Positions 60,401 to 64,000 of a stretch of DNA of 64,000 bases are shown here, piece after piece. Positions within the stretch are counted from its first letter, which is position 1, and each line of letters starts with the position of its first letter. Source of the stretch: Synchiropus splendidus (lineage: Eukaryota; Chordata; Actinopteri; Syngnathiformes; Callionymidae); contig NW_026527054.1 of NCBI RefSeq assembly GCF_027744825.2, positions 2,046,001 to 2,110,000 on the forward strand. Direction: 5' to 3'. A model generated the notes under the pieces. That model was not told the origin of the DNA, did no database searches, and saw only the letters and a list, made by a program, of their open reading frames with translations. The translations under genes were made by a program, and so were the position numbers.

Positions 60401-62314
60401 ATTAGGAGGGTTCCAGGACGCCAAACATAAAAATGTTGATAACTTTGGAGAAACACTTCAGACAGCTTAGATTTGATGTGCAACTACTAGAAAGACCCTT
60501 TCTGCTACAGTGGGAGGTGAAAATTTCATGTTCTGAAGCATCCCTGCAAAGTTATGCCACAATGCAGGAAACGCGTTTTCAGCCTGAGATAAGGTCGATT
60601 CCGGAAAGCCAAACATAAAAATGTTGACAACTTTGGAAAAACACTTCAGACAGCTTAGATTTGATGTGCAACTACTAGAAAGAACCTTTCTGCTATAGTT
60701 GGAGGTGAAAATTTCATGATCTGAAGTTTCCCTCCAAAGTTATGGCACAATGCAGAAAACACGTTTTCAGCCTGAGATAAGGTGGGTTCCAGAACGCCAA
60801 ACATAAAAATGTTGATAACTTTGGAAAAACACTTCAGACAGCTTAGATTTGATGTGCAACTACTAGAAAGACACTTTCTGCTATAGTGGGAGGTGAAAAT
60901 TTCATGTTCTGAAGCTTTCCTGAAAGTTAGGGCAAATTGCGTAGAACGTGTTTTCAACCTGAGATAAGGTTGTTTCTGGAACGCCAAACATAAAAATGGT
61001 GTTAACTTTGGAAAAACACTTCAAACAGCTTAGATTTGGTGTGCAACTACTAGAAAGACCCTTTCTACTATAGTGGGAGGTGAAAATTTCATGTTCTTAA
61101 GCTTCCCTGCAAAGTGATGGCACAATGCAGAAAACGCTTTTACAGCCTGAGATAAGGTGGGTTCCGGATAGCCAAACATAAAAATGTTGATAACTTTGGA
61201 AAAACACTTCAGACAGCTTAGATTTGATGTGCAACTACTTGAAAGACCCTTTCTGCTATAGTGGGAGTTGAAAATTTCATGTTGTGAAGTTTCCCTGCAA
61301 AGTTATGGCACAATGCAGAAAACACGTTTTCAGTCTGAGATAAGGTTGATTCCGGAACGCCAAACATAAAAATGTTGATAACTTTGGAAAAACACTTCGG
61401 ACAGCTTAGATTTGATGTGCAACTACTAGAAAGACCCTATCCGCTATAGTGGTAGGTTAACATTTCATGTTCTGAAGCATCCCTGAAAAGTTATGGCACA
61501 ATGCAGAAAACGCGTTTTCAGCCTGAGATTAGGAGGGTTCCAGGACGCCAAACATAAAAATGTTGATAACTTTGGAGAAACACTTCAGACAGCTTAGATT
61601 TGATGTGCAACTACTAGAAAGACCCTTTCTGCTACAGTGGGAGGTGAAAATTTCATGTTCTGAAGCATCCCTGCAAAGTTATGCCACAATGCAGGAAACG
61701 CGTTTTCAGCCTGAGATAAGGTCGATTCCGGAAAGCCAAACATAAAAATGTTGACAACTTTGGAAAAACACTTCAGACAGCTTAGATTTGATGTGCAACT
61801 ACTAGAAAGAACCTTTCTGCTATAGTTGGAGGTGAAAATTTCATGATCTGAAGTTTCCCTCCAAAGTTATGGCACAATGCAGAAAACACGTTTTCAGCCT
61901 GAGATAAGGTGGGTTCCAGAACGCCAAACATAAAAATGTTGATAACTTTGGAAAAACACTTCAGACAGCTTAGATTTGATGTGCAACTACTAGAAAGACA
62001 CTTTCTGCTATAGTGGGAGGTGAAAATTTCATGTTCTGAAGCTTTCCTGCAAAGTTAGGGCAAATTGCGTAGAACGCGTTTTCAACCTGAGATAAGGTTG
62101 TTTCTGGAACGCCAAACATAAAAATGGTGTTAACTTTGGAAAAACACTTCAAACAGCTTAGATTTGGTGTGCAACTACTAGAAAGACCCTTTCTGCTATA
62201 GTGGGAGGTGAAAATATCATGTTCTTAAGCTTCCCTGCAAAGTGATGGCACAATGCAGAAAACGCTTTTACAGCCTGAGATAAGGTGGGTTCCGGAAAGC
62301 CAAACATAAAAATG
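57427..62314. repeat. Block F: six-monomer repeat and related tracts
   Basis: A monomer with GACCCTATCCGC and GGTAGGTTAACATTTC recurs near 58425, 59930, 60305 and 61432, usually followed by GATTAGGAGGGTTCCAGG. The phase monomer (CTACAGTGGG, GAAGCATCCC) starts at 58555, 60436 and 61563. The left part, 57427-58400, is less regular. Confidence 0.82.
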
Positions 62315-62350
62315 TTGATAACTTTGGAAAAACACTTCAGACAGCTTAGA
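60436..62350. repeat. Six-monomer tandem, one full and one partial copy (1,127 bp)
   Basis: Copy 1 is 60436-61562. It is one base short of six monomers because of TTCCTGAAAG for TTCCTGCAAAG near 60918. Copy 2 runs from 61563 to about 62350. Shared rare variants are GGGCAAATTGCGTAGAACG, AAAATGGTGTTAAC, TTAGATTTGGTGTGC and ACGCTTTTACAGCC. Confidence 0.87.
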
Positions 62351-64000
62351 TTTGATGTGCAACTACTGGAAAAAGCCTTTCTGCTATAGTGGGAGTTGAA
62401 AATTTCATGTTCTGAAGCTTCCCTGCAAAGTTATGGCAGAATGCAGAAAACGCGTTTTCAGCATGAGACAAGGTCAATTACGGAACGCCAAACATAAAAA
62501 TATGATAACTTTGAAAAAACACTTCAGACAGCTTAGATTTGATGTGCAACTACTAGAAAGACCCTTTCTGCTATAGTGGGAGGTGAAAATTTCATGTTCT
62601 GAAGTTTCCCTGCAAAGTTATGGCACAATGCAGAAAACGCGTTTTCAGCCAGAGATAAGGTCGATTCTGTAATGCCAAACATAAAAATGTTGATAACTTT
62701 GGAAAAACACTTCAGACAGCTTAGATTTGACGTGCAACTACTAGAAAGACCCTTTCTGCTATAGTGGGAGGTGAAAATTTCATGTTCTGAGGCTTCCCTG
62801 CAAAGTTATGGCACAATGCTGAAAACGCGTTTTCAGCCAGAGATAAGGTCGATTCCGGAAAGCCAAACATAAAAATGTTGATAACTTTGGAAAAACACTT
62901 CAGACAGCTTAGATTTAATGTGCAACTACTGGAAAAAGCCTTTCTGCTATAGTGGGAGTTGAAAATTTCATGTTCTGAAGCTTCCCTCCAAAGTTATGGC
63001 ACAATGCAGAAAACGCTTTTACAACCTGAGATAAGGTGGGTTCCGGAACGCCAAACATAAAAATGTTGATAACTTTGGAAAAACACTTCAAACAGCTTAG
63101 ATTTGATGTGCAACTATTAGAAAAACCCTTTCTGCTATAGTGGGAGGTGAAAATTTCATGTTCTGAGGCTTCCCTGCAAAGTTATGGCACAATGCAGAAA
63201 ACGCGTTTTCAGCCTGAGATAAGGTCGATTCCGGAAAGCCAAACATAAAAATCTTGATAACTTTGGAGAAACACTTCAGACAGCTTAGATTTGATGTGCA
63301 ACTACTGGAAAAAGCCTTTCTGCTATAGTGGGAGTTGAAAATTTCATGTTCTGAAGCTTCCCTGCAAAGTTATGGCACAATGCAGAAAACGCGTTTTCAG
63401 CATGATACAAGGTCAATTACGGAACGCCAAACATAAAAATATGATAACTTTGAAAAAACACTTCAGACAGCTTAGATTTGATGTGCAACTACTAGAAAGA
63501 CCCTTTCTGCTATAGTGGGAGGTGTAAATTTCATGTTCTGAAGTTTCCCTGCAAAGTTATGGCACAATGCAGAAAATGCGTTTTCAGCCAGAGATACCGT
63601 CGATTCTGGAATGCCAAACATAAAAATGTTGATAACTTTGGAAAAACACTTCAGACAGCTTAGATTTGACGTGCAACTACTAGAAAGACACTTTCTGCTG
63701 TAGTGGGAGTTGAAAATTTCATGTTCTGAAGCTTCCCTGCAAATTTATGGCACAATGCAGAAAACGTGTTTTCAGCCTGAGATAAGGTCGATTCAGGAAC
63801 GCCAAATATAAAAATGTTTAAAACTATCGAAAAACACTTCAGACAGCTTAGATTTGATGTGCAAGTAGGAGAAAAACCCTTTCTGCTTTAGTGGGAATTG
63901 AAAATTTCATGTTCTGAAGCTTTCCTGCAAAGTTATGGCACAATGCGTGAAACGCGTTTTCAGCCTGAGATAAGGTTGATTCCGGAACGCCAAACATAAA
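62315..64000. repeat. Block G: five-monomer repeat (939 bp) to the window edge
   Basis: Copy 1 is 62315-63253 and copy 2 starts at 63254. Both carry CTACTGGAAAAAGCC, CAAGGTCAATTACGG, AAAAATATGATAACTTTG and a monomer with TTTGACGTGCAAC. The CTACTGGAAAAAGCC monomer also appears at the third monomer position (near 62925). Agreement fades near 63700, and the last two monomers resemble the generic consensus. Confidence 0.82.

Larger units (their letters stand above)
1..64000. repeat. Satellite DNA array, 188-bp monomer, about 340 head-to-tail copies
   Basis: The same sequence recurs every 187-188 bases from the first base to the last. Starts of TTGATAAC fall at 1, 189, 377, 565, 753 and so on. 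All monomers lie in the same direction; no inverted monomer, foreign insert or unique spacer was seen. Most departures from 188 bp are small indels that recur as subfamily markers. The array is AT-rich overall but keeps several CpG sites per monomer. Satellites of this size and order are typical of eukaryotic centromeric or pericentromeric heterochromatin; that location is inference. I recognise no named satellite family. There is no stretch of 300 bases that is anything other than this repeat. Confidence 0.98.

Noticed and set aside
1..64000. CRISPR-like array of direct repeats
   Set aside because: The repeat unit is 188 bp with no unique spacers between repeats, and variation is spread through the unit. 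This is satellite organisation, not repeats of 25-40 bp with spacers.
1..64000. Bacterial or phage origin, or a protein repeat gene
   Set aside because: There is no long open frame on either strand, no ribosome-binding pattern and no gene packing. A 64-kb head-to-tail array of a noncoding 188-bp unit fits eukaryotic satellite DNA only.
1..64000. Identity with human alpha satellite or the Arabidopsis centromere repeat
   Set aside because: The unit length (188 bp against about 171 and 178 bp) and the sequence do not match what I know of those families. A database search would be needed to name the family, and I could not run one.

Overview
The whole 64 kb window is one uninterrupted tandem satellite DNA array. 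The unit is a 188-bp monomer, repeated about 340 times head to tail in a single orientation. I see no protein-coding gene, tRNA, rRNA, transposable element, inversion or unique spacer. Short reading frames recur on both strands only because the same monomer recurs. Such an array is eukaryotic heterochromatin, of centromeric, pericentromeric or subtelomeric type. I cannot name the species. The monomer does not read as human alpha satellite or as the Arabidopsis centromere repeat, as far as I know those families. Much of the variation among monomers is C-to-T or G-to-A change at CpG sites, which suggests a host that methylates cytosine.

The monomer (phase: position 1 = first T of TTGATAAC) carries three palindromes at fixed places: GAAGCTTC at 100-107 (HindIII), GAAAACGCGTTTTC at 132-145 (MluI core) and TTCCGGAA at 164-171. 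Its length is close to a nucleosome repeat.

Above the monomer level the window is a mosaic of higher-order repeats (HORs). Block A (1-14460) holds two complete copies and the start of a third copy of a 6,948-bp unit of 37 monomers, itself built of a 13-mer and two 12-mers. Block B (14461-27756) holds a 26-mer unit (4,869 bp), a 25-mer sibling (4,683 bp) that lacks exactly one monomer, and partial copies on each side. About half of this unit is block A sequence. Block C (27757-33019) is more divergent, with only short dimer and tetramer periodicities. Block D (33020-49334) is a shuffled set of modules of about 1.3-1.9 kb reused at irregular spacing and ending in a 9-mer tandem. Block E (49335-57426) has a tetramer tandem and an 8-mer tandem of 1,505 bp. 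Block F (57427-62314) is built on a 6-mer of about 1,127 bp, and block G (62315-64000) on a 5-mer of 939 bp.

Read together, the blocks record repeated unequal exchange and conversion at several scales, in phase with the monomer. Blocks A and B look recently homogenised, while block C and the right flank look older. I found no evidence for a novel coding system. What deserves attention is the repeat architecture itself. Coordinates of HOR copies come from matching diagnostic variants by eye and are exact where a monomer boundary is given, approximate otherwise.
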